A stretch of DNA of 64,000 nucleotides, taken from the NCBI GenBank assembly GCA_002423435.1, contig DIWE01000042.1, forward strand, positions 13,683 to 77,682, read 5' to 3'. This document shows, piece after piece, positions 1 through 8,382 of the stretch. Within the stretch, counting starts at the first letter, position 1. Each line of letters starts with the position of its first letter. The position numbers were made by a program, and so were the translations under genes. The DNA is from Clostridiales bacterium UBA6114. GTDB lineage: Bacteria > Bacillota > Clostridia > Oscillospirales > Butyricicoccaceae. The notes below the pieces were generated by a model. That model searched no databases and was not told where the DNA came from. It saw only the letters and a list, made by a program, of their open reading frames with translations.

Positions 1-1627
1 CCTGGTCGAGCACAATAATCCGGTCGGCCGAAAGCACGGTGCTGATTCTCTGCGCGACGATCAGGGCGGTGCTTTCTCCGGTCTCCTTCTTAAGCTCCGC
101 GCGAAGGGCCGCGTCCGTTTTGAAATCGAGCGCGGAAAAGGAATCGTCGAATATATAAATCTGCGGCTTTTTGACGAGAGCGCGGGCGATGGAAAGCCGC
201 TGCTTCTGGCCGCCGGAAACGTTCGTGCCTCCCTGCGCGATCGAGGTTTCGAGCCGCTCGGGGTTTTCCTCGATGATCTCGGTCGCCTGCGCGATGGAGG
301 CCGCCTTATAAAGCGCCGCCTCGTCCGCCGTTTTATCGCCGTAGGAGAGATTGCTGCCGATGGTGCCGGAAAACAAAACGGCCTTTTGGGGGACATATCC
401 GAGATTTCTTCTCAGATCCTGGAGCTTTATCCGCCTGATATCGACCCCGTCGAGCAGGATCTCCCCGCCGGTCGCGTCGTAAAACCGCGGGATCAGGTTT
501 AAAAGCGTCGATTTCCCGCAGCCGGTCGCGCCGATAAACGCCGTCACCTGTCCGGGCTCGGCCCGGAAGCTTAAGTCGTGCAGCACGTCCTCCGATGCGC
601 CGGGATAGCGGAAGCACACGCCCTTAAACTCGATAACGCCGCGGCAGCGGTCAAGGCTCAGCGCGTCGGGCGCGTCTTTTACCGATGCCTCGCTCTCCAG
701 CACATCCGCGATGCGGGCGGCGGAAACCGACGCGCGCGGGACCATGATGAAGGTGATCGACATCATTAAAAACGCCATGATGATCTGCATGACGTACTGC
801 ATATACGCCATCATTTCGCCGACGTCCATCCGAAACGCCGACACCTGCTTTGCGCCCACCCATACGACCAGTACCGTGACGAGGTTCATCAAAAGCATCA
901 TCGACGGCATCATCCCCGCCATCAGGCGGTTTACATAAAGCATCGTGTCGGTCAGGTCGCGGTTTGCCTTGTCAAAGCGCTTTTCCTCGAAGCGCTGCGT
1001 GTTGAACGCCCGGATCACGGGCATGCCCTCGAGATTTTCGCGCACGACCAGGTTCAGCCGGTCGATCAGGCTCTGGATGCGCCTGAAACGCGGAAGCGCG
1101 AGGGAAAATAAGGTCGCGATGATCCCGATCAAAACGACCACGGCGACAAAAATAATCCACGACATCGACCGGCTGTTTGCGAGCGCGTGCACGACGCCGC
1201 CGATCCCCATGATCGGCGCATAGAACACGATGCGGATCAGCATGACGGTGAGCATCTGGATCTGGGTGATATCGTTTGTCGTCCGCGTGATCAGCGAGGA
1301 GGTGGAAAATTTGTCAAACTCCGCGTTTGAGAAGGTTTCGACCTTTTCAAACAGGTCTTTCCTTATCGCTTTGCTGATTCCGGCGGCGACCCTTGAGGCA
1401 AGATACCCGACCGAAACCGAAAAAACGGTGCTTAGGATCGACACCCCGAGCATCTCAAGGCCCGTTTTGATGATATAAAAGGAATCGCCGTTGGCTATGC
1501 CCTGATTTACGATATCGGACATGAAATCCGGTAAGGCGAGGTCGCACATCGCCTGAAAAAACAAAAGCAAAACGGCGGCCGCTATTACAAAAACATAAGG
1601 CTCGGCGTAGTTTTTAAGCCGTGTCAT
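1..1627 (-). CDS. ABC exporter half-transporter, membrane plus ATPase domains (C-terminus cut by window edge)
   Basis: This gene runs off the left edge, so 542 codons from the ATG at 1627 are visible. About 300 residues form an exporter-type membrane domain with several hydrophobic helices, followed by an ATPase domain with Walker A GATGCGKS near residue 366, Q-loop VPQKAVLF, signature VSGGQKQR and Walker B IYIFDD. The family (MdlB, LmrCD, BmrCD) exports drugs, lipids or peptides across the cytoplasmic membrane. The residue after the Walker B aspartate is Asp instead of the usual catalytic Glu. In known heterodimeric exporters this marks the half with the degenerate ATP site, so I infer a partner half-transporter downstream, outside the window. 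A consensus promoter with a palindromic operator lies 40-65 bp upstream. Confidence 0.93.
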   Translation of the reverse strand, partial: MTRLKNYAEPYVFVIAAAVLLLFFQAMCDLALPDFMSDIVNQGIANGDSFYIIKTGLEMLGVSILSTVFSVSVGYLASRVAAGISKAIRKDLFEKVETFSNAEFDKFSTSSLITRTTNDITQIQMLTVMLIRIVFYAPIMGIGGVVHALANSRSMSWIIFVAVVVLIGIIATLFSLALPRFRRIQSLIDRLNLVVRENLEGMPVIRAFNTQRFEEKRFDKANRDLTDTMLYVNRLMAGMMPSMMLLMNLVTVLVVWVGAKQVSAFRMDVGEMMAYMQYVMQIIMAFLMMSITFIMVPRASVSAARIADVLESEASVKDAPDALSLDRCRGVIEFKGVCFRYPGASEDVLHDLSFRAEPGQVTAFIGATGCGKSTLLNLIPRFYDATGGEILLDGVDIRRIKLQDLRRNLGYVPQKAVLFSGTIGSNLSYGDKTADEAALYKAASIAQATEIIEENPERLETSIAQGGTNVSGGQKQRLSIARALVKKPQIYIFDDSFSALDFKTDAALRAELKKETGESTALIVAQRISTVLSADRIIVLDQ

Positions 1628-1665
1628 TTAAGAAGGGAGCCCCTTTCAACTGTGAACATGAAATT

Positions 1666-1694
1666 ATGATACTATGGTACCATAAATATGTCAA
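1666..1694 (-). promoter_or_regulatory. Promoter with palindromic operator for the ABC exporter
   Basis: On the minus strand TTGACA (1694-1689), a 17-bp spacer and TATCAT (1671-1666) form a near-consensus sigma-A promoter. The spacer contains the perfect 12-bp palindrome TATGGTACCATA (1673-1684), so a bound repressor would block RNA polymerase. Such palindromes are typical of MarR-family sites next to ABC exporter pairs, but no MarR gene is visible here. The neighbouring TetR at 1887 is the only adjacent candidate regulator. The rest of 1695-1886 is AT-rich and holds one further short inverted repeat, ATAACC-AA-GGTTAT (1801-1814), about 70 bp before the TetR start. Confidence 0.7.
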
Positions 1695-1886
1695 GCAATT
1701 GGGTAATTATTTGTACATTGATATCAATTTTGTTTGACTTTGCGTCGATCTGTTGATAACATATAAAAAAGGCTGATCATATGATCGTTTAACGTTCATC
1801 ATAACCAAGGTTATCAAAAGAACGAAAAGGAATCTTGAAAAATCTTATAAAATTTTTAGGCTATATAATAAAAGAGGTGAACCGGT

Positions 1887-2510
1887 ATGGGAAATGAAAA
1901 CGCGACAAAAAAGCGCATCCGGGACGAGGCGCTGAAGCTGATCAATGAAAAGGGCTTTGAAAACGTAACATTATCCGACATCTGCGAGGCCAGCGGCATC
2001 AACAAGCACACGTTTTATTATTATTTCAAGGCGAAGGACGAGCTCTTAAAACAGTTTTACAACATTCCATGCCATTTGGACGCCTTCGACCTTTCAAATA
2101 TTTTTACAAGCGACTCCTTTGTCGAGCAGCTATGGCTCCTGCGCAAAAAAATAATCGGCTTTTTAACCGGCTCCGGCGTCACCATAACAAAACAGCTGCT
2201 GATCAAAAACTTAAGCAGCGATGTCGGCACCTTCACGCTTTCCGAGGAGCGCAAGCGGCTTATGGCGCTGCAAAAGACCCTCATTGAAAAAGGGCAGGCA
2301 AGTGGAGAGATCCTGAGCAAAACAGGCTCCGACGTCCTTCTCGTTTTGCTCAACCAGTCGATGTATTCCGCCATTTTTACGTGGTGCGTCAAAAACGGCT
2401 CCTTCGACATATGGGATTTTATGCGCTTCATGTTTGAAAAAATCCTCCAGGTGTCGGAAGAGCACTGTAAAATGCGGGACTTCTCTCTGCACGAGGTCTG
2501 GAAGGTGTAA
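1887..2510 (+). CDS. TetR/AcrR family transcriptional regulator
   Basis: A 207-residue protein with a TetR-type N-terminal helix-turn-helix: residues 1-50 contain the family pattern ATKKRIRDEALKLI...GFENVTLSDICEASGINKHTFYYYFKAKDEL, read here in pieces. The C-terminal ligand domain is not recognisable. The start follows AGAGGTGA with normal spacing. It is divergent from the ABC exporter gene, with a 259-bp gap that carries an operator in the exporter promoter, and it lies upstream of, but probably not in, the efflux operon at 2714, which has its own promoter. It may control the exporter, itself, or both; the ligand is unknown. Confidence 0.88.
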   Translation: MGNENATKKRIRDEALKLINEKGFENVTLSDICEASGINKHTFYYYFKAKDELLKQFYNIPCHLDAFDLSNIFTSDSFVEQLWLLRKKIIGFLTGSGVTITKQLLIKNLSSDVGTFTLSEERKRLMALQKTLIEKGQASGEILSKTGSDVLLVLLNQSMYSAIFTWCVKNGSFDIWDFMRFMFEKILQVSEEHCKMRDFSLHEVWKV

Positions 2511-2634
2511 GGGGGGTTGGCCCATAGACGCCGAAAGACGGCTTCCGCCCATCACCGGTTGCCGCCTTTTCTTTTTTCCTCGGGACACAGTTTCGGCAAC
2601 AATTTTTCGCGCAAATCCATTGCAAACGGCGCGG

Positions 2635-2686
2635 TTGACAAATCGCGGGCGGAGGCATATAATACAGACCGAGTGATTACTCAGTC
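2635..2686 (+). promoter_or_regulatory. Consensus promoter and TetR-type operator of the efflux operon
   Basis: TTGACA (2635-2640), a spacer of exactly 17 bp and TATAAT (2658-2663) make a perfect sigma-A promoter. Immediately downstream, over the expected transcription start, lies an imperfect inverted repeat (2667-2686) with half-sites GACCGAGT and ACTCAGTC around GATT; eight of ten symmetric positions pair. The place and shape fit an operator for the TetR protein encoded as third gene of the same operon, giving autoregulated, substrate-inducible efflux. Confidence 0.75.
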
Positions 2687-2713
2687 GGAAATCTTTTCGG
2701 AAGGGGCTGCGCT

Positions 2714-3466
2714 GTGACGTCGACCAATGGAAATATCGCCGGGAATCCGCCCTGCATCAGGGTTTCACATGTGGATAAAGTGTTCGGAAAGAAGCAGGTG
2801 CTCTTTGATATCGGCATCGATGTGCCCTATTCCCGGATCCTGGGGTTTCTCGGGCCGTCCGGCTCCGGGAAAACGACGCTTGTCAAGCTGATCGCGGGAA
2901 TCGACGCCTCGACGCGCGGCGACGTTTACCTGCTCGACGAGAAAATGCCGAAGCTCGATATGATGAGCAAAATCGGGTATATGGCGCAGTCGGACGCCTT
3001 GTACGGAGAACTGACGGCGGAGGAGAACCTCCAATTTTTTGCGTCCATGTACAGGCTTTCAGGGACGCGGCGGAAGCAGCGGATCGAGGAGGTCATGCAG
3101 CTTGTGGATTTATCCGGGCACCTCAAAAAGCAGGTGAAGCTCTATTCCGGCGGTATGAAGCGCCGGCTTTCCCTTGCGATCGCGCTGATCCACGAGCCCC
3201 CGGTCCTGATACTCGACGAGCCGACCGTCGGAATCGACCCGGTTTTGCGCAGATCGGTGTGGGAGGAGCTTTATAAGCTGAGCCGGAGCGGTACCACGAT
3301 TATTATCACCACCCACGTTATGGACGAGGCGGAAAAATGCGACGGTCTCGGGATGATCCGGGACGGGCGGCTGATCGCCTCCGGGTCTCCGGAAAAGCTG
3401 AAAAAAGCGGCGTCCTCCGACACGCTTGAAGAGGCCTTTTTGTTCTACGGAGGTGCGGCAAGATGA
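2714..3466 (+). CDS. ABC transporter ATP-binding protein (ABC-2 type exporter)
   Basis: A 250-residue single ATPase domain with Walker A GPSGSGKT (residues 47-54), signature YSGGMKRR, Walker B LILDEP and the switch region TTHVMDEAEKCD. It energises the ABC-2 permease encoded next, with which it overlaps by 4 bp (ATGA), a sign of translational coupling. The start is GTG at 2714, with AAGGGG seven bases upstream. First gene of the five-gene efflux operon 2714-7472. The substrate is unknown; drug or toxic-compound export is inferred from the TetR, HlyD and TolC-like partners. Confidence 0.93.
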   Translation: MTSTNGNIAGNPPCIRVSHVDKVFGKKQVLFDIGIDVPYSRILGFLGPSGSGKTTLVKLIAGIDASTRGDVYLLDEKMPKLDMMSKIGYMAQSDALYGELTAEENLQFFASMYRLSGTRRKQRIEEVMQLVDLSGHLKKQVKLYSGGMKRRLSLAIALIHEPPVLILDEPTVGIDPVLRRSVWEELYKLSRSGTTIIITTHVMDEAEKCDGLGMIRDGRLIASGSPEKLKKAASSDTLEEAFLFYGGAAR

Positions 3467-4479
3467 GGGTAAAAGCCGTCATGCTCCGGATTCTGCGCCA
3501 GCTCGGCCACGACAAGCGGACGATCGGCCTGATGATCTTGGCCCCGATGCTTGTGCTGACTTTGATGTCCTTTATTTTCAACGGTGCCGAATACCATCCG
3601 AAAATCGGGATCGTGAACGCCCCGATAAGTTTTGTGACAAAGCTGGAAGATAGCGACGCGATAGTGATCCGATACGGCGAAAACGAATCCGACGCGGCGC
3701 TTAAAAGGTCTTTGGTCGACGCGGTCATCGATTATAAGAGCGGAAAACCGTATATCAGGCTCGAGGGCAGCGATCCGGGAAAAAGTGCTACGGTGATGAA
3801 ACTTGTGCGGGAAGCCATGGGGCAGCCGACGCAGGCCGCCGAGCCGGACGTCACCTATTTGTACGGCTATGAAAGCATGTCCTCGTTCGATAATTTCGGG
3901 CCGATCCTGATCGGTTTTTTTGTATTCTTCTTCGTTTTTCTGATCGCGGGCGTCTCCTTCCTCGGGGAAAGGGATACCGGAACACTCGAGCGGGTCCTCG
4001 CGACGCCTCTGCGCCGGTGGGAGCTTGTGCTGGGGTATATTCTGGGTTTCGGGACGTTTACGGTTTTGCAGTCGGCGCTGATCGCGTGGTACTCGATCGG
4101 CGTTCTTGACATCATGATGGCGGGCTCTTTTTTGCCGGTGCTTCTCATCACGGTACTTACCGCGATGGTCGCCCTTACGATCGGCACCTTTCTGTCCACG
4201 TATGCTGATAACGACCTTCAGATGATCCAGTTTGTCCCGATTATTGTGGTGCCGCAGGTATTTTTTTCCGGGCTTTTTGATCTGAGCACGATGACTCCGT
4301 GGCTGCGGTATTTCGGGCGGCTTATGCCGCTTTGGTACGCATCCGACGCGCTCAGGGACATTATGATACGCGGAAAAGGCTTTCGCGATATCGTCTTTGA
4401 CGCATTTGTCCTGGTTGCTTTTTTCGGCTTCTTTACGGCCGCCAATATCCTTGCGCTGAAAAAGCATCGAAAAATTTGA
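3463..4479 (+). CDS. ABC-2 type permease (YhhJ/DrrB-like)
   Basis: A 338-residue membrane protein with the layout of the ABC-2 permease family: one N-terminal helix (about residues 17-37), an extracytoplasmic domain of roughly 120 residues, then five C-terminal helices. The family-typical stretch FLGERDTGTLERVLATPLRR sits between the second and third helices. It forms the export channel for the ATPase encoded before it. The extracytoplasmic domain is a plausible docking site for the HlyD-like adaptor encoded downstream, as in the E. coli YbhFSR and YhiI/YhhJ systems. Confidence 0.9.
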   Translation: MRVKAVMLRILRQLGHDKRTIGLMILAPMLVLTLMSFIFNGAEYHPKIGIVNAPISFVTKLEDSDAIVIRYGENESDAALKRSLVDAVIDYKSGKPYIRLEGSDPGKSATVMKLVREAMGQPTQAAEPDVTYLYGYESMSSFDNFGPILIGFFVFFFVFLIAGVSFLGERDTGTLERVLATPLRRWELVLGYILGFGTFTVLQSALIAWYSIGVLDIMMAGSFLPVLLITVLTAMVALTIGTFLSTYADNDLQMIQFVPIIVVPQVFFSGLFDLSTMTPWLRYFGRLMPLWYASDALRDIMIRGKGFRDIVFDAFVLVAFFGFFTAANILALKKHRKI

Positions 4480-4500
4480 ACGGTTAACGGGGTGAAACGG

Positions 4501-5199
4501 ATGAACCTGAAAAACTTTTTTAAAGAACTGACGGAATCGGAAAGCGCCGCGGTCAGCATGACGGAAAAGCAAATCAGCATTATGAGCGCGGCGATCGAAA
4601 TCTTCGCCGAAAAAGGCTATTCGGCCACGACGACCAGCGAGATCGCGAAAAGGGCCGGGGTCGGAGAGGGCACGATCTTTCACCATTATAAAACGAAAAA
4701 AGACCTCCTCCTCGCCATCCCGGACTATCTGAGCAAATCGCCGGGCCAAAAAGGCCTTATGGATGAGCTTTTGCGGATTTTTGAGCGCCCTTACGAACGC
4801 TTTGAGGATTTTTTGAGAGATATTGCTTATAACCGCAGGGATTTTGTGGCAAAGAATATCCCGCTGATCAAGGTCCTGATCCAGGAAATCGCCCTTCAGC
4901 CGGAGCTTCGCGAGAAAGCGTCCGTAACCGTTTTATTCCCGGCCATGGAGAAATTTTCCCGGGCGATCGAACGGTTTCAGGCGCGGGGGCAGATCATCGA
5001 TATTCCGAGCGTCTCGGTTTCGAAGCTGATCTTTACATCGTTGTTCGGTTACTTTTTTACGCTTTATATCGCGGCGTTTGCGTTTTCGGGGGACCGGGAA
5101 CAGGATCTCGAATATCTGATCGGGTATATTCTGCACGGCCTGGGTATCGCGGACACATCTGTAAATCACGATCCGGAAACCGGAGGTGCCGTTTTATGA
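4501..5199 (+). CDS. TetR family regulator of the efflux operon
   Basis: A TetR protein of 232 residues if the ATG at 4501 is used. GGGGTG lies six bases upstream of it; an in-frame GTG at 4492 would add three residues but has a poorer ribosome site. The helix-turn-helix occupies about residues 20-65, with pattern EIFAEKGYSATTTSEIAKRAG and GTIFHHYKTKKDLL. It sits inside the operon between the permease and the adaptor and overlaps the adaptor start by 4 bp. It probably represses the operon through the inverted repeat at 2667-2686. Confidence 0.9.
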   Translation: MNLKNFFKELTESESAAVSMTEKQISIMSAAIEIFAEKGYSATTTSEIAKRAGVGEGTIFHHYKTKKDLLLAIPDYLSKSPGQKGLMDELLRIFERPYERFEDFLRDIAYNRRDFVAKNIPLIKVLIQEIALQPELREKASVTVLFPAMEKFSRAIERFQARGQIIDIPSVSVSKLIFTSLFGYFFTLYIAAFAFSGDREQDLEYLIGYILHGLGIADTSVNHDPETGGAVL

Positions 5200-6341
5200 A
5201 AAAACTGCTTGTATTCCTTTTGCCGCTTATTCTGACTGCCGCGGGCTGCGCGCCAAAAGACGCTTTAACCTTAAAGGGCGATATCCAAAACAATATCGTG
5301 TCCATGACGAGCGCCGTTTCCGGCCGGATCGTCGAGCTAAACGCAAAGCAGGGGGAACCGGTCAAGAAGGGCGACATCATCGCGGCCATCGACAACGTAA
5401 ACCAGAAATATACCGTGCTGCAGATGCAGGCGGCCGTCGATATGAAAAAAGCAAAGCTTGAAGAGCTCAATGCGGGCGCGCGCCCGGATGAGCTCGACCA
5501 GACGGAGGCGCAGGTCCGCGCCGCCAAGGCCCAGCTCGACCTTTTAATCGCCGGAAGCCGGTCCGAACAGCTTGAACAGGGCGAAATCGGCGTAAAAGTC
5601 GCGCAGGAGGCAATAGACTCCGCGCAGTCGGCCTATGATTACAATGAGAAGCAATATCGCAGCGCGCTTAATTTATTTCAGGCCGGGGCATTGACACAAA
5701 ACGATCTGGATAGTATAAAATTAAAGTGGGATACGGCGGGAGATCAGCTTTCTTCGGCAAAGCTCCAGCTTGAAAGCGCGAAGGCGCAGCTTCATCTGCT
5801 CCAAAACGGCTCCGTGTCCCAGGCAGTCGACGCGGCCAGAGCCAATTACGACGCGGCGAATGCCGCACTGCGCCTGCTTCAAAGCGGGGCGACGAAACAG
5901 ACGATCGACGCGGCGCAGGCCGATCTCAACCAGTCCGCCGCACAGCTTGATCTGGCCGAAAACAATCTCGAAAGCTGCAACATACGGGCGCCGGAGGACG
6001 GAATCGTTATCAGCCGGAACTTTGAGCCGGGCGACGCCGTCAATATTGGAAGCGACATCGCCGATATTGCGGTTGAAAACGATCTGTACGTGCTTTGCTA
6101 CATACCGGACCGGTATCTGGATCGGATCCGCTACAATCAGCAGCTTATCGTAAACACTCCGACGGGAGAGCAGACGGGCAGGCTGAGCTATATCGCGCTT
6201 TCCCACGAATATACGCCGAAGGACAAACAATCCGCCTCAGACAAAAAACATACGGCCACGAAAATAAAGGTCGCGATTGCGGGCGACGGCGGAGTATTGA
6301 AATCCGGCATGACGGCGGAGGTTTTGATACCCTTGAAATAG
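5196..6341 (+). CDS. HlyD-family efflux adaptor lipoprotein
   Basis: A 381-residue membrane fusion protein. It begins with a lipoprotein signal peptide (lipobox LTAAGC, Cys18), then a biotinyl-lipoyl-like half (GRIVELNAKQGEPVKKGDII), a long Ala/Gln/Leu-rich coiled-coil hairpin (about residues 60-270) with internally repeated LLxxGS/LLQSG segments, the second lipoyl half (IRAPEDGIVISRNFEPGD) and a beta-barrel domain. Such adaptors link an inner-membrane pump to an exit duct. It is translationally coupled to the TetR gene (ATGA overlap) and ends in TAG, showing that TAG is a normal stop codon in this genome. Confidence 0.9.
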   Translation: MKKLLVFLLPLILTAAGCAPKDALTLKGDIQNNIVSMTSAVSGRIVELNAKQGEPVKKGDIIAAIDNVNQKYTVLQMQAAVDMKKAKLEELNAGARPDELDQTEAQVRAAKAQLDLLIAGSRSEQLEQGEIGVKVAQEAIDSAQSAYDYNEKQYRSALNLFQAGALTQNDLDSIKLKWDTAGDQLSSAKLQLESAKAQLHLLQNGSVSQAVDAARANYDAANAALRLLQSGATKQTIDAAQADLNQSAAQLDLAENNLESCNIRAPEDGIVISRNFEPGDAVNIGSDIADIAVENDLYVLCYIPDRYLDRIRYNQQLIVNTPTGEQTGRLSYIALSHEYTPKDKQSASDKKHTATKIKVAIAGDGGVLKSGMTAEVLIPLK

Positions 6342-6398
6342 CGGACATCTTTGTAGAAAATATTGGGCTTAGAATAAAATTTTATCGGAGGATTTCCC

Positions 6399-7472
6399 AT
6401 GAAAAGGATGCTTAGTGCTTTGATGGCGGCCGCCATCTGCGTGACGTTCGGACTGACGGCCGCGGCGGCGGATGCAGGACAGGTAAGCGTATCATTTGAT
6501 ACGGTCGAGGACATCATGCTTCAAAACAGCCTGGATCTACGGAAAATAAAGGCGGATCTCGAAAAGGCAAAGGGCGATTACTACGATCTGCAAAACGGCG
6601 TCGACGATCTGAAGGACTTAAACGCGGTCGTCCCGAGCGTCGAGCTGACGGCCGAGTACAACACGCTGAAAACGAGCCGCGATACCGCCGAGATCTATTA
6701 TCTCACGCTGCAAACGCAGTACGACAAGAGCGTCATGCTGCAGGTATTGAAGGCAAGGCAGCTCTATCTGACCTATGCGACGGACCTCATGCAGGAGGAA
6801 GTGCTCGAAACGCAGCTTGCGAATAAGAAGCTGGAAACCGAGGCTTGCAGTACAAAATTGAAGCTGGGCTTTATGACGAAAAACCAGTTCGATCTGGAAA
6901 TGCTTGATTTAAAAACTGTGGAGGATTCGCTGGATTCTCAGAGGCAGAAAACCGCGAGCGATTATAAAAGCCTGAAAGCGGCGCTCGGCGTGCCGGAGGG
7001 GACCGAGCTCGACGTGCTGCCGATGACCTATGACGAGGAGGTATTCCCGGAAATCCCGCTGATCGATTTCGACGAGGACAGCGCGGCGATGCTGCAAAGC
7101 AGCGTGGATATCAAGTCAAAGGAGATCGCGCTCCAGATCAAGCAGACCGCAACAATCAAAAAGGCGCGGGAGATCAATGTGGCGAAGGTGGAGCTCGAGC
7201 AGGCGAAGGATTCCGCCGCGCAGAGCTTTAGGGCGCAGTACGACGCGGTGACGGACGCGTACCGGAGCTATGAGACCGCCCGGGAGGCGTATACGGTCAA
7301 GGAGGCGGCGGCAAAAAGCGGAGAAATGATGTACCAATACGGCTACCTTTCGAAGCTGCAACTGAACGATCTGGAGCTTTCGCGGAGCATGGCGCAGCTT
7401 AGCCAGACCGCGCAGAAAAACAGTCTTTACCTGACTTACTTAAGATATGCACAGATGAAAAACGGGGATTAA
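6399..7472 (+). CDS. TolC-like outer-membrane-efflux family protein
   Basis: A 357-residue protein with a Sec signal peptide (about 25 residues, ending AAAADA) and a body that is nearly all long amphipathic coiled coil, as in the OEP/TolC family (for example the segment around QLANKKLETEACSTKLKLGF). It is shorter than E. coli TolC (about 470 residues) and no porin-like beta segment is obvious. It follows the HlyD adaptor by 57 bp with GGAGG-type site at 6389. In an apparently monoderm organism its role is open: it may line a path through the wall or associate with the adaptor. Last gene before a strong terminator. Confidence 0.8.
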   Translation: MKRMLSALMAAAICVTFGLTAAAADAGQVSVSFDTVEDIMLQNSLDLRKIKADLEKAKGDYYDLQNGVDDLKDLNAVVPSVELTAEYNTLKTSRDTAEIYYLTLQTQYDKSVMLQVLKARQLYLTYATDLMQEEVLETQLANKKLETEACSTKLKLGFMTKNQFDLEMLDLKTVEDSLDSQRQKTASDYKSLKAALGVPEGTELDVLPMTYDEEVFPEIPLIDFDEDSAAMLQSSVDIKSKEIALQIKQTATIKKAREINVAKVELEQAKDSAAQSFRAQYDAVTDAYRSYETAREAYTVKEAAAKSGEMMYQYGYLSKLQLNDLELSRSMAQLSQTAQKNSLYLTYLRYAQMKNGD

Positions 7473-7490
7473 ACCGGTTTTGCGCAGCAA

Positions 7491-7523
7491 AAAAAGGATG
7501 GAGCTTCTCCATCCTTTTTGTTT
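7491..7523. terminator. Bidirectional intrinsic terminator
   Basis: A perfect 13-bp stem (7491-7503 and 7507-7519) with loop CTT, flanked by an A run on the left and a T run on the right. It lies between the convergent TolC-like gene and the transaldolase-like gene and can stop transcription from both sides. Confidence 0.9.
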
Positions 7524-7557
7524 TGGCAAAAAGTGCGGGATAACAGATGCAAACGGC

Positions 7558-8235
7558 TTAAAAATCCAGCATGGTTTTGCCTTCGCCCGCCAAAAGGCAG
7601 AAATCGTTCTTAAAATCCGTCGTCGCCTTGTCGGTGGCAGGGTGTTTGATCAGCGCGTCGAGAATGTCGGGCGCCACCGTCACCGCGCCGATGCCGGATT
7701 TGCAGAGCTCATAGACCTGCTGCGCGTTCTTAAAGCTCGCAGCCAAAATCCCGCAGCCGGCTTTATGCGCCGTAAACATCTCCTGGATGTCCCTTGTGAC
7801 ACGCACGCCGTCGGAACCCATGTTGTCGAGGCGGTTTACATAGGGGGCCACATATTTTGCCCCGGCTTTCGCCGCCAAAAACGCCTGCATCTGCGAAAAG
7901 ACCGCTGTCGCGGTGACGTTTAATCCCTCCGCTGATAAAATCTGCGTGGCCTTAAGGCCCTGCGCGGACACCGGTATCTTTATAAAAACGTCCTCCCCGA
8001 GCGCTTTCGCAACATGGCGGGCTTCTTTTACGATCTCCTCCGCCGTCTCGGAAATGACCTGGGCGTGCAGCTGGGCGCCGGCCGGCAAAACGGCTTTGAT
8101 GCTTTTTAAGCGCTCCATCGGGCTCTGGTTTTCTTTTTTCAGTATCGACGGATTAGTGGTCACCCCATCGATGGGAAACAGGTCGTATAATTTCCGGATC
8201 TCCTTAAGATCCGCGGTGTCAAGCAAGACTAACAT
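7558..8235 (-). CDS. Transaldolase-like protein, fructose-6-phosphate aldolase subfamily
   Basis: A 225-residue small transaldolase of the type 3 / FSA subfamily, which forms or cleaves aldol bonds of sugar phosphates (dihydroxyacetone plus glyceraldehyde 3-phosphate to fructose 6-phosphate, or transaldolase exchange). Visible motifs: LDTADLKEIR at the N-terminus, GVTTNPS, the Schiff-base lysine in VFIKIPVS, and YVAPYVNRLDN. The start at 8235 follows GGAAGGAG by seven bases; an upstream in-frame ATG at 8298 has no site. Monocistronic between terminator 7491 and the glycosyltransferase. Cytoplasmic. Whether it acts as aldolase or transaldolase cannot be read from sequence. Confidence 0.9.
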   Translation of the reverse strand: MLVLLDTADLKEIRKLYDLFPIDGVTTNPSILKKENQSPMERLKSIKAVLPAGAQLHAQVISETAEEIVKEARHVAKALGEDVFIKIPVSAQGLKATQILSAEGLNVTATAVFSQMQAFLAAKAGAKYVAPYVNRLDNMGSDGVRVTRDIQEMFTAHKAGCGILAASFKNAQQVYELCKSGIGAVTVAPDILDALIKHPATDKATTDFKNDFCLLAGEGKTMLDF

Positions 8236-8382
8236 TGAATTTCTCCTTCCGTTGAGCGGCAATGAATGTACATTTTCACTATAGCCCAAAGTATTCAAAT
8301 AATCAATATCATTTCATGCCCCGCCCCGCGAAAGCCGGAGTCCCGGATCCCGCTTTAAACGTCAAAACGGTATAGATCAATA

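Noticed and set aside
1801..1869. Promoter for the first TetR gene using TATAAT at 1864-1869
   Set aside because: It would place the transcription start over the ribosome site, and no -35 is found at a fitting distance.
3445..4749. 434-codon open frame antisense to the permease and TetR
   Set aside because: It is a shadow of two clear genes, very rich in Arg/His/Asp, with no domain pattern.
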